Shown here: positions 24,155 to 32,504 of the stretch, in pieces | Layout of the letters: the number at the start of each line of letters is the position of its first letter | Position numbering within the stretch: position 1 is the stretch's first letter | Source of the DNA: an uncultured Actinomycetes bacterium | Lineage (GTDB): Bacteria > Actinomycetota > Acidimicrobiia > Acidimicrobiales > RAAP-2 | Direction: 5' to 3' | Assembly (NCBI GenBank): GCA_903848885.1 | Contig: CAINHL010000039.1 | Span: 1 to 34,423, forward strand | DNA length: 34,423 bases | Notes under the pieces: generated by a model | What the model was told of the DNA's origin: nothing | Databases searched by the model: none | Seen by the model: only the letters and a program-made list of their open reading frames with translations | Made by a program: the position numbers and the translations under genes

Positions 24155-25439
24155 TCTCGCCGGACAGCGAGTCGGCATTTGGGGACTCGGGATAGAAGGC
24201 CGCGCCGCCCAGCGAGCCCTGCTCGCGGTCGGTGTCACGCCCGTTCTGGTTGATGACGCTCGCTTAGATGACCCCGACGTCCTCGTGACCACCGAGGGTG
24301 GGCTCGAGGCTCTCGCGACCTGTCAGGTGGTACTCAAGAGCCCCGGTATTTCGAAGTATCGAGATGATGTCGAACAGCTGCGTCACGCAGGAGTGAATGT
24401 CACCTCGGCCCTCGCGGTGTGGCTCGCCGGAACGGACCGATCACGAGTGATTGCGGTGACGGGGACCAAGGGGAAAAGCACGACCACCTCTCTTATTACC
24501 TTCATGCTCGGTACCATCGGTATTCCCGCAGTGAGCGCCGGGAACATCGGCGTGCCCCCGTATGACCCCGACGCTGACCTAGGCGCTCAAATGATCGTTC
24601 TCGAAGTCTCGAGTTTTCAGGCCTGCGACATTCGTGACTCGCCCGCCATCGTCGCAATTACTTCACTCGGCGAGGACCACATCGACTGGCACGGTTCACG
24701 GGAGAATTACCACCGCGACAAACTGTCGCTGACGCACGCTGAGGGCGAACACACGACCCTCCTTGCCAATTCGGCAGAACTGACGCAACGAGAATCTGAA
24801 TTCGGCGGCGAGGTAAGGATTTCCGGTTCGGATGAAGCCAAGCTCGCTACATCGCTCGGTCTCCTCGGAGAACACAACGCCCGGAACGTGAGTCTTGCAC
24901 TTGCCGTGACCTCTCACGTATCGCGCCACAATCTAGAAACTACGCGAGCCGCCGTCGAAGAGAATTGCACTTCCTACTCAGCCCTTCCTGGGAGATTCAG
25001 CCTCGTCTGCGAACGTGACGGTGTGAGCTTCATCGACGATGGCCTGGCGACTAGTCCGCTACCAGTGATTGCGGCACTGCAAATCTGCGGGGACTCACCG
25101 GTTTCGCTCTTGGTCGGTGGTTTTGATCGTGGTGTTGACTACCAAGGGCTTGTCGATGCGATATCGAATCGTTCGGCGAAAACTCAAATTTTTACGTTCG
25201 GGCCAGCGGGAAAAAGAATCGCTGAACTCTGCGAAAGCGGGGACTCATTGAGTTTTGATACCTTCGAAGAAGCCGTGAGAGCCGCATGCGCACGTACCAG
25301 TAGTGGTTTCGTTCTCTTTTCACCTGCCGCACCAAGCTTCGACGAGTACAAAAACTGGTTACAGCGTTCACTACATTTTCGAGATGTGGTATGGAGCCCC
25401 GGGACGGAATTGAACCGTCGACCTGCTCATTACGAGTGA
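24129..25439 (+). CDS. murD2: MurD2: UDP-MurNAc-L-Ala L-glutamate ligase
   Basis: 436 aa Mur ligase of MurD type. N-terminal Rossmann GIWGLGIEG (16-24), P-loop GTKGKST (112-118), GNIG, EVSSFQ, GEDHIDWHGSRENYHRDK (Asp183, His184, and Lys198 in the place of the carbamylated Lys), GEHNARN, and SPAAPSFDEYKNW near the end. It lies beside murL rather than in a dcw cluster, so it is read as MurD2, which adds L-Glu for MurL to epimerise. AAGGAG 6 bases before the GTG supports the start, inside murL. The last 14 residues (423-436) are encoded by the antisense of the tRNA-Thr gene; MurD homology ends just before. The 3' third is visibly more AT-rich (about 45-53% GC in 60-base lines near 25.2 kb) than its neighbours. 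Confidence 0.9.
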   Translation: MSRPRGFSDLAGQRVGIWGLGIEGRAAQRALLAVGVTPVLVDDARLDDPDVLVTTEGGLEALATCQVVLKSPGISKYRDDVEQLRHAGVNVTSALAVWLAGTDRSRVIAVTGTKGKSTTTSLITFMLGTIGIPAVSAGNIGVPPYDPDADLGAQMIVLEVSSFQACDIRDSPAIVAITSLGEDHIDWHGSRENYHRDKLSLTHAEGEHTTLLANSAELTQRESEFGGEVRISGSDEAKLATSLGLLGEHNARNVSLALAVTSHVSRHNLETTRAAVEENCTSYSALPGRFSLVCERDGVSFIDDGLATSPLPVIAALQICGDSPVSLLVGGFDRGVDYQGLVDAISNRSAKTQIFTFGPAGKRIAELCESGDSLSFDTFEEAVRAACARTSSGFVLFSPAAPSFDEYKNWLQRSLHFRDVVWSPGTELNRRPAHYE

Positions 25440-25466
25440 GCTGCTCTGCCGCTGAGCTACCGGGGC
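25395..25466 (-). tRNA. tRNA-Thr(CGT)
   Basis: 72 bases fold as a full cloverleaf: acceptor GCCCCGG/CCGGGGC, D-arm GCTC/GAGC, anticodon stem GCTCA/TGAGC with loop CTCGTAA (anticodon CGT, reading ACG), and T-arm GACGG-TTCAATT-CCGTC. The discriminator is T. CCA is not encoded. Its 3' half lies antisense to the last codons of murD2. Confidence 0.96.
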
Positions 25467-25508
25467 GTAGCGCTACAGGCTAACCGAAAAGGGCTGCTCG
25501 CCCCCACA

Positions 25509-26579
25509 TCAGACGTTGGCGAGGTGGACGATGAGATTGGTAAGGAGAAGTTCCTCGTTCACCACCGACAGTCTCTGCGAGGTATCACTAATCAGTTCGA
25601 TGGCCGTCACTGCGGCCTGGGTTTGACTGGTGGCGCGCGGGTCCTTGTCCCCCATTCCTTCTAAGCCGGCAATGAGGCGTTGGTGATAGACGTCGGCGAG
25701 GGAACGTAGTCCGAAGCGCAGGTCGTCAATGCGAAAGCGACGTACTTCTCGCTTGTGACGGGTTTCGATGTCCTTGCGCCCCGTCACCGTGCGCAGGCCC
25801 ACGGACTTGGCGTTGTCGATCAGGCGCTGGAGTTCTTCCTTTTGAATTTCCTCCAGTGGCTCCACCGCCACGTCGAGAGCTTCGAAGATCTCCTTGACCA
25901 CTCGCGCACTCGTGGCGTGGGTGCCGTTCAGGGTGTCGGGGAGAGATTGCCACAGGTGGACGCGGTCCGAGAAGGCTCGGTCTCTCACCAAGACCCGAGC
26001 ACGCCGCAAATCGCCCGCCGCAGCGGCCGCGGCCGCCCGGGCGGCCAGCGTGGCGTAGCCATCGCGCACTAAATAATCCACGATGGCTTCTTCACTCAGC
26101 GCCACGAAAGGAACTTCAACGCAACGCGAGACCACCGTGACCAAAGATTCCGGCAAATTCTCGGCGGTCAAAATGAAGATGGCGTTCGTCGGTGGTTCTT
26201 CGAGAATCTTGAGAAGTTTTCCGGTTTGACCATCAGAGAGTTGAATGTCTTCGAGAATCACAATCTGGAAACGAGCGAGTGGACGACGCCGTGAAATACG
26301 TTCCGCTTCGGCAAATTCGCTCACCGACCAGTTCAGGCCGTGTCGAGTCACCCAGGTGACGTCACTTTCCGAATCGCTGAGTACGCGCCGGCAAGAATCA
26401 CATTCCCCACAACCCTGATTCGCACACAGGAGTGCGGCGGCGAAAGCCCGTGCACCTTCAGCGGTTCCTGAACCAGTGGGCCCCACAAAGAGATAGGCGT
26501 GCACGGGGTGGGCGGCGTGGTGTCGCAGCAGCCCGACGGCGTGTTCTTGGCCTACTACCGCCGAAAAGACGTCGCTCAT
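25509..26579 (-). CDS. holB: DNA polymerase III delta' subunit (clamp loader)
   Basis: 356 aa. Clamp-loader AAA+ protein: FSAVVGQEHAVGLL, YLFVGPTGSGTAEGARAF (Walker A lacking the GKT Lys, usual for delta', which does not bind ATP), four Cys in the CANQGCGECDSC zinc module, VILEDIQLSDGQTGKLLKILEEPP, and SRCVEVPF (the SRC motif). The C-terminal helical collar is rich in Arg and Lys. ATG at 26579 overlaps the tmk stop (ATGA) and is preferred over the in-frame ATG at 26591. Third gene of topA-tmk-holB. Confidence 0.92.
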   Translation of the reverse strand: MSDVFSAVVGQEHAVGLLRHHAAHPVHAYLFVGPTGSGTAEGARAFAAALLCANQGCGECDSCRRVLSDSESDVTWVTRHGLNWSVSEFAEAERISRRRPLARFQIVILEDIQLSDGQTGKLLKILEEPPTNAIFILTAENLPESLVTVVSRCVEVPFVALSEEAIVDYLVRDGYATLAARAAAAAAAGDLRRARVLVRDRAFSDRVHLWQSLPDTLNGTHATSARVVKEIFEALDVAVEPLEEIQKEELQRLIDNAKSVGLRTVTGRKDIETRHKREVRRFRIDDLRFGLRSLADVYHQRLIAGLEGMGDKDPRATSQTQAAVTAIELISDTSQRLSVVNEELLLTNLIVHLANV

Positions 26580-27187
26580 AGCCCCGGCCATCCCACCTTC
26601 CGCAAATAACCATTGACCTGCTCGGTGACTGATTCCAGATCACCGTGAGCGTCCACAATCACCCAGTTGTCGGGGTGGCTGCGCGCTTGTTCCAAGAAAC
26701 CTTCGCGCACGCGTTCGTGAAAGTCACGGGCACTGGACTCGAAACGATCCGCACTGTCGGGATGGCGACGCGCATACGCCACCTCGACATCAACATCACA
26801 AAGAATTGTGATGTCTGGTCGGCACTGACCGATGGCTAATTCAGTGGCGTCGAGAAGTTGCCGTACATCCAAGCCCCGGCCAAAGCCTTGGTAGGCAATG
26901 GTGGAGGCGGCGAAACGATCACTCACCACGTGACGTCCACTCACCAGGGCTGGTTCAATAACGCTGCTGACGTGATGTGAACGATCAGCCAACATCAAGA
27001 GGGCTTCGGTTTCCGGCGACATGGGAGTACTGGCATCTAGCAGCCAGCGACGAAGCTCTGCCCCCAAGGGAGTATCGCCGGGCTCAAAGGTAAAGAGAGC
27101 CTCCGCCAGGGCGGCCACGCGACGAGCTTGGGTGCTCTTGCCGGAGGCGTCGATTCCCTCAAAGGCCACGAAGATACCGCGGGTCAC
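26576..27187 (-). CDS. tmk: Thymidylate kinase
   Basis: 203 aa. It phosphorylates dTMP to dTDP. P-loop FEGIDASGKSTQAR, SDRFAASTIAYQGFGRGLD (the DR motif), ELAIGQCRPDITILCDVD, and RFESSARDFHERVREGFLE (LID region). GTG start at 27187 overlaps the topA stop by 1 base (TAGTG). Confidence 0.96.
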   Translation of the reverse strand: MTRGIFVAFEGIDASGKSTQARRVAALAEALFTFEPGDTPLGAELRRWLLDASTPMSPETEALLMLADRSHHVSSVIEPALVSGRHVVSDRFAASTIAYQGFGRGLDVRQLLDATELAIGQCRPDITILCDVDVEVAYARRHPDSADRFESSARDFHERVREGFLEQARSHPDNWVIVDAHGDLESVTEQVNGYLRKVGWPGL

Positions 27188-29949
27188 TAGTCCTCCGAGC
27201 GAGTGGCTTGAGCGGCCAGGGCGGTGTTTTTGGCGGCACCCTTCTTCACGGCCGCTTTCTTGGTGACTCCAGGTGACTTCTTGGTCGCTGCCTTCTTGGT
27301 GACTTTCTTAGTGACTTTCTTGGCTGCCTTCTTCACGCCCTTGCGGGGTCGTGACGACGGATCGGCGTTGCGACGTTCGGCCAGGAGTTCATTAGCGCGG
27401 TCCAAGGTGAGGTTTTCTACCGTGTCCGCGTTGCGCAGAGTGGCGTTGACTTCCCCGTCGGTGACGTAGTCCCCGAACTTTCCCGTCTTGACCAGAATGT
27501 GCTTCTTGGTCATCTCGTCGATGCCCAAATCCTTCAGAGGGCCCGCGGGGGTGCGGCGTCCGCGTTGCTTGGGTTGGGCCAACAGCGCCAGGGCTGCGTC
27601 CAAGTCCACCGTGAAGATGGAATCTTCGGATTCCAAGGAACGGGTTTCCTTACCCCAGGTGAGATAGGGGCCGTAGCGGCCGTTTTGGGCGAGTACCGGT
27701 TCGGAATCGTCGGGGTGTGGGCCCACGGTTCGTGGCAGGCTCAGAAGTTTCTGGGCTTCTTTGAGGGTCAACGATGCCAGGTCCATGGTGGAGAACAAGG
27801 AAGCCGTCTTGGGTTTGTTCTTGGGATCAACCATCTCTCCGAGTTGAACGTAGGGACCAAAACGTCCGGCCTTGGCGAAGATGGTGAGGCCCGTAGCCTC
27901 ATCGACGCCCAGCGGTCGGTCGTTGCTGGGGGCGGCCAGAAGTTCGAGGGCGCGTTCGACGGTGAGGGCGTCAGGTTCGGTGTCTTCGGGAATGGAGGCT
28001 CGTTCTTCTCCGTGCACGAGGTAGGGACCGTAGCGGCCGGAGCGAACGCTGACGGCATCGCCGTCGGGCGCGAGTCCCAGCGGCAGCGAGTTAATGGCCG
28101 CGAAGTCCAAGTCCAGTTGCTCGGTGGTGGCCTTGTGCAGCCCCATCTGGCGAAACGTGGTCTCGGCGGCGGCGTCACCGAAATAAAACTTTTGCAACCA
28201 GGGTTCAAGTTCCGCCTGGCCTTGGGCGATGAGGTCGAGCTCGTCTTCCATTTGGGCGGTGAACTGATAATCCACCAAGTCGCTGAAGTGCTTCTCCAAA
28301 AGGTTCACTACCGCGAAGGCCCGGAAGGCCGGCACCAAGGACTTACCCTTCTTCCAGACGTAACCACGGCGGTCAATGGTCTTCATCACCGAGGCGTAGG
28401 TGGAAGGACGACCGATACCAAGGTCTTCTAGTTTTTTGATCAAAGTGGCTTCGGAAAAACGGTCTGGTGGCTTGGTGTCGTGGCTCTTGGCGGCCGTTGA
28501 ATCCACCGTGGCCGTCGTGCCCTCGGTCAGACTCGGCAGGATGCGTTCTTGATCGGCCAGCTCCGCTTCGGGGTCATCGGAACCCTCGACGTAGGCCCGG
28601 CGAAAGCCGGCGAATTCAATCCGCAAACCGGTGGCGTTGAGCTCCACCTCGACGGGGCCGTCGTAGGTAGCAACGGCGGCCAGGGTGGTCGAAAGGCGGA
28701 CTCGATCCTGGGTCAAACGTGCGTCCACCATCTGCGAGGCGATGGTGCGCTTCCACACCAAGTCGTAGACGGCTAGCTCGTCGGCACTCAAGGCACGGTT
28801 CGCTTCGTCCAGAGTCTTAAACACTTCTCCGGCCGGCCGAATGGCTTCGTGGGCTTCTTGGGCGTTCTTGACCTTGCGGTCGTAACGGCGAGGACTGTCG
28901 GCCACGTAATCGTCGCCGAACATCTCGGCGGCCTGCGAACGAGCCGCCGAAATAGCTTCGTTCGACAAGGTGGTCGAGTCGGTGCGCATGTAAGTAATCC
29001 AGCCTTGTTCGTACAACCGCTGGGCGGCGCGCATCGTACGCTCCGGGTCGAATTTGAGTTTGCGACTGGCCTCGATCTGCAGCGACGAGGTCATAAAAGG
29101 CGCTTGGGGACGTTGCACCCGCGGGGTCGAGGTAATGGAATTAATGGACAAAGATGCACCCACGAGGGCGGTGGCCAGGGCTTCGGCGGAGGGCTGCAAC
29201 AGAATTTCCACCTTGCCGGAACCCTCTAAATGACCCGCGGCGTCGAAGTTCTTGCCCGACGCCAAAGCACCACCATTAATAAGGTCAACGGTGGCTTCAA
29301 AATTGCCCCCGGCCGCGTGGGCCTGGGCGACCACGTCATACCAATTGGCACTGGTAAAGGCCATTCGTTCACGCTCACGCTCGGTGACTAAACGCACCGC
29401 CACCGACTGCACGCGCCCCGCCGAACGAGCCTTGTCCACGGCGCGCCACAGGACCGGGGAGACTTCGTAGCCCACTAGACGGTCCAGAAAACGACGGCCC
29501 TCTTGGGCTTCGACCAAGTGAAGGTCTAAGTCCCGGGTGTCGTTAACGGCCTTTTCGATGGCCGCGGGGGTGATTTCGTGAAAGACCATCCGTTTGACGG
29601 GGACCTTGGGTTTGAGGACTTCTTGAAGGTGCCACGCGATGGCCTCTCCCTCGCGGTCTTCATCGGTGGCCAGATAGAGCTCGTCGACTTCTTTGAGGGC
29701 CGCTTTGAGCTCCGCCACGATCTTTTTGCGGTCCGTAGAGACCACGTATATAGGAGTGAAACCATTGTTCACGTCAATGCCCAGACGGGCCCACTTTTCC
29801 TTTTTCACCGCGGCGGGAATGTCGCTGGCGCTCTCGGGAAGGTCACGAATATGGCCGATGGAGGGCTTGACGATGTAGTCCTTGCCGAGCATGGCTTGAA
29901 TGCGGGTGGCCTTGGCGACCGACTCCACGATTACTAACGCGCGTGCCAT
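27187..29949 (-). CDS. topA: DNA topoisomerase I (type IA)
   Basis: 920 aa. TOPRIM domain at the N-terminus (ALVIVESVAKA with Glu9; the usual ESPAKA has Val for Pro; ATDEDREGEA with Asp96/Asp98). Active-site Tyr320 in GWITYMRTDSTTL. GIGRPSTYASVMKTI follows. Four C-terminal repeats of the GRFGPYVQLGE type follow in place of Cys4 zinc fingers. The tail from about residue 870 is a Lys/Ala/Thr-rich run of KKAAKKVTKK units, as in actinobacterial TopA, where it aids processivity. It relaxes negative supercoils. Strong ribosome site AAGGAGGA 7 bases before the ATG. Confidence 0.97.
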   Translation of the reverse strand: MARALVIVESVAKATRIQAMLGKDYIVKPSIGHIRDLPESASDIPAAVKKEKWARLGIDVNNGFTPIYVVSTDRKKIVAELKAALKEVDELYLATDEDREGEAIAWHLQEVLKPKVPVKRMVFHEITPAAIEKAVNDTRDLDLHLVEAQEGRRFLDRLVGYEVSPVLWRAVDKARSAGRVQSVAVRLVTERERERMAFTSANWYDVVAQAHAAGGNFEATVDLINGGALASGKNFDAAGHLEGSGKVEILLQPSAEALATALVGASLSINSITSTPRVQRPQAPFMTSSLQIEASRKLKFDPERTMRAAQRLYEQGWITYMRTDSTTLSNEAISAARSQAAEMFGDDYVADSPRRYDRKVKNAQEAHEAIRPAGEVFKTLDEANRALSADELAVYDLVWKRTIASQMVDARLTQDRVRLSTTLAAVATYDGPVEVELNATGLRIEFAGFRRAYVEGSDDPEAELADQERILPSLTEGTTATVDSTAAKSHDTKPPDRFSEATLIKKLEDLGIGRPSTYASVMKTIDRRGYVWKKGKSLVPAFRAFAVVNLLEKHFSDLVDYQFTAQMEDELDLIAQGQAELEPWLQKFYFGDAAAETTFRQMGLHKATTEQLDLDFAAINSLPLGLAPDGDAVSVRSGRYGPYLVHGEERASIPEDTEPDALTVERALELLAAPSNDRPLGVDEATGLTIFAKAGRFGPYVQLGEMVDPKNKPKTASLFSTMDLASLTLKEAQKLLSLPRTVGPHPDDSEPVLAQNGRYGPYLTWGKETRSLESEDSIFTVDLDAALALLAQPKQRGRRTPAGPLKDLGIDEMTKKHILVKTGKFGDYVTDGEVNATLRNADTVENLTLDRANELLAERRNADPSSRPRKGVKKAAKKVTKKVTKKAATKKSPGVTKKAAVKKGAAKNTALAAQATRSED

Positions 29950-29981
29950 TTCAATGTCCTCCTTTCGTGGTGATTACGGTT

Positions 29982-29999
29982 CCGTTGATAGCACAACGG
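29982..29999. promoter_or_regulatory. Inverted repeat upstream of topA
   Basis: CCGTTG and CAACGG, a perfect 6-bp pair around a 6-base spacer, 33-50 bases before the topA ATG. It could be an operator, or a terminator for the permease transcript. No T-run follows directly on the minus strand. Confidence 0.4.
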
Positions 30000-30055
30000 C
30001 CGAAGGCTTTCCCACCACGCCCGCGTTTCCTTAGGCGCAGACTGAAGAAAGCGGT

Positions 30056-32428
30056 CTATTCGTCAGTGGCCGGACCGGCCACAATTTCGTAGGTGGGATT
30101 CATAATGACCGCTTCGCGGTCGTGAGATTGCACGGTGCCGGTGATGAGCAAGCGGGTACCGCGCTCGATGCCGGGGATCATGCTGCGGCCCTGAAAGACC
30201 AGCGAAATAGAACCGGTGGCGTCGGCCACCACGCAGCGCAGCTGCTTGTTACCGTCTCCCGACAGCGTCATGGAACGCACGCGTCCGGCCACGGTCACCA
30301 CGTCACGAAACTTCAATTCTCCGATGGGTACCGTATCGGCGTTCGAGGCACGCTCCGCTAATTGCTCGTCGGCTTCTAAGTGAGAGTCTTCGCGCAGCGC
30401 GCCGCGGGTGACTTCGTCGCTGAGCACCTCGTGATCCGTTGCCAGATCGCTCAGAGCGCGCTGGGCCATACGGTACGGAATGATCGTGGCCGCGGTGCGC
30501 GGCACGTGCATGACGGCGTTGGCAATCGAGTCCGCGGTGCGGTCGTGCAGGAGCCGTTGGATGCGGGAGTTAAAGCCCCGGCGCGGCAAGATCACCATGG
30601 CGAAGACCTTGGGGTCACGCACCATGTCCGAGACCACGTCGAGAGCGGCACGGTCCACGCGACGGTCTTCACACTCCATGATCTCGAGCGGGATGGACGA
30701 CGAGGCCGAATCCTTTCGACCCCAACGCTCTTCGAGTTCCTTGGTAACGGCCGGGTCAATGTCAAAGTGAATTGCGCGAAAGGCTGACGAGTTAAGCGTC
30801 TTGCAATAGGCCAGCGCGCGTTCGGTGGCCAAGTCGTATTGATCGACGAAGACCACGATGCGGTTGTGCGAGGTGGTGAGAGAACCAGACGTGCTCCCCG
30901 ACTCGAAAGCATCTTCTTCTCGGCTGTAGAGCTTGTGGAGGTGTAAAAGACCCCAGAACATAAAGGGCGCGATGCAGACCACCATCCACGCACCTTCACC
31001 GAACTTCACCACACCGAAGATAAGGGCCACGATGGAACAGGTGGCGCAGGAAAGACCGTTAACCACCACACCCACGCGCCAACGTCCTTCGCGGCGGGTC
31101 CAGTGACGCTTCGCCATTCCAGCGCCCGCCATGGTGAAGGCGGTGAAGACTCCAATGGCGTAGAGGGAAATCAAACCGTTCACACTGGCGTTAAAGACGA
31201 AGATCAATACCAGTGCCATGGCGCCTAGCCAGATGATGCCGGTAGAAAAGGCCAGTCGGTGCCCCCGCTTGGTGAGCTGGCGGGGCAGGTACTTGTCGGT
31301 GGCGACAAAGTTTGCCAAGAAGGGGAAGCCGTTAAAGGCGGTGTTGGCACCGGTGTACAAAATAGCCACCGTGGCCAGCTGCACTAAGAGATAAATGATG
31401 TGGCCAAAGCCGTGGGCGCCGAAAACGGCGGAGACTTCTTGTGAGACCACGGTGGGCGAACCGGCTTCGTAGGGCAGGGCGTGCGTCCAGGTGGCCAACA
31501 AGGTCGTACCGATGAGCAGAAAGCTCAGGATGCTGGCCATGATGACCATGACCTTGCGCGCGTTTTGTGCCTCGGGCCGTTTGAAGCCCGACACGGAGTC
31601 CGAGATGGCCTCGAGTCCGGTCAATGATGAACCACCGTTGGCATACGCGCGCAGCAAGGTGAGAAAGGCCACACCGAACAAGAAGCCGTGGCCTTGCGTA
31701 CCCAGGTGCCCACCCACCAAGACATTGGCGGCCGGCTGTTGCACGACTTTGAGTGCACCCGAGATGTGCTTGACCAGACCCACGATGATGGTGAGCGACA
31801 TCATGGCGATGAAGAAATAGGAGGGGAAGGCGAAGTAGGCCCCCGCTTCTTTGAGACCACGGAGGTTTCCGTAAATCAAAAAAGCCACTACCCCCACGGT
31901 GATCCACAAGGTGTAGGGGAGAAGAGAAGGAAAGGCGCTGGTCATCGCTGCGGTGCCCGCTGAACTTTGCACCGCCACCGTCACGATGTAGTCAATGAGC
32001 AAGGCCACCGCGGTGACCTGGGCGGTCTTGGGACCGAAGTTGTCCCGGGTGACGATGTAACTGCCACCCTTAATTGAATACGCCCCGATGACGTCGAGGT
32101 AACTCAGGGTGACCAAAAACAACACGCCCAAGATGACGAACATGATGGGAACCAGCAGCGAGAAGGCCGCGAGACCAATGGCCGGGGTGAGCTGAGTGAG
32201 AATCTGCTCGGCGCCGTAGGACGAGGAGGAAATACAGTCCGGAGCCAAGACGCCCAATGCAATGGGGTTGTTGAGTCGTTCGCCGCGCAACTGTTCGGAG
32301 ACGTAGGGCTTGCCTAAGAAGATCCGCTTGAGTCGGTAGCCCAGAGTTTCGGGGTAGAAATTACGCGTATCCGCGTGTGAGGTGAGGACCGGCGAGACAC
32401 GTGCAATCTGTTCACCGGAATTATCCAC
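30056..32428 (-). CDS. APC-family permease (KimA-like potassium transporter) fused to an OB-fold domain
   Basis: 790 aa. Residues about 50-490 are an APC transporter with about 12 membrane segments: ALGVLAPDCISSSSYGAEQIL (TM1, substrate loop), SYLDVIGAYSIKGGSYIVTRDNFG, and LLRAYANGGSSLTGLEAISDSV. About 515-680 is a cytosolic domain of USP-like pattern (NRIVVFVDQYDLATERALAYCK, FAMVILPRRGFNSRIQRLLHDRT) like that of KimA potassium importers. Residues 696-790 (bases 30056-30343) are an OB-fold: KFRDVVTVAGRVRSM, LRCVVADATGSISLVFQGR, GTRLLITGTVQSH. In mycobacteria the permease and an OB-fold protein are separate genes near ceoB-ceoC; here they are one polypeptide. GTG start at 32428, divergent from trkA by 76 bases. 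Potassium as substrate is inferred from the TrkA neighbours. Confidence 0.85.
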   Translation of the reverse strand: MDNSGEQIARVSPVLTSHADTRNFYPETLGYRLKRIFLGKPYVSEQLRGERLNNPIALGVLAPDCISSSSYGAEQILTQLTPAIGLAAFSLLVPIMFVILGVLFLVTLSYLDVIGAYSIKGGSYIVTRDNFGPKTAQVTAVALLIDYIVTVAVQSSAGTAAMTSAFPSLLPYTLWITVGVVAFLIYGNLRGLKEAGAYFAFPSYFFIAMMSLTIIVGLVKHISGALKVVQQPAANVLVGGHLGTQGHGFLFGVAFLTLLRAYANGGSSLTGLEAISDSVSGFKRPEAQNARKVMVIMASILSFLLIGTTLLATWTHALPYEAGSPTVVSQEVSAVFGAHGFGHIIYLLVQLATVAILYTGANTAFNGFPFLANFVATDKYLPRQLTKRGHRLAFSTGIIWLGAMALVLIFVFNASVNGLISLYAIGVFTAFTMAGAGMAKRHWTRREGRWRVGVVVNGLSCATCSIVALIFGVVKFGEGAWMVVCIAPFMFWGLLHLHKLYSREEDAFESGSTSGSLTTSHNRIVVFVDQYDLATERALAYCKTLNSSAFRAIHFDIDPAVTKELEERWGRKDSASSSIPLEIMECEDRRVDRAALDVVSDMVRDPKVFAMVILPRRGFNSRIQRLLHDRTADSIANAVMHVPRTAATIIPYRMAQRALSDLATDHEVLSDEVTRGALREDSHLEADEQLAERASNADTVPIGELKFRDVVTVAGRVRSMTLSGDGNKQLRCVVADATGSISLVFQGRSMIPGIERGTRLLITGTVQSHDREAVIMNPTYEIVAGPATDE

Positions 32429-32504
32429 GTTCTACATCCTACGACTCGCTAAGAACTTTCCGAAGAAACTTGCGTTGCTCCTCTAAAGGTGGTCAGATAG
32501 GAAG

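Noticed and set aside
27220-27350. A DNA tandem repeat in the topA 3' end
   Set aside because: The repetition comes from KKxxKK/TKK codons in the basic tail of actinobacterial TopA; it is protein-level, not a separate element.
27499-28431. 310-residue plus-strand frame antisense to topA
   Set aside because: Gly/Gln/Val-rich shadow of the TopA C-terminal repeats with no recognisable motif.
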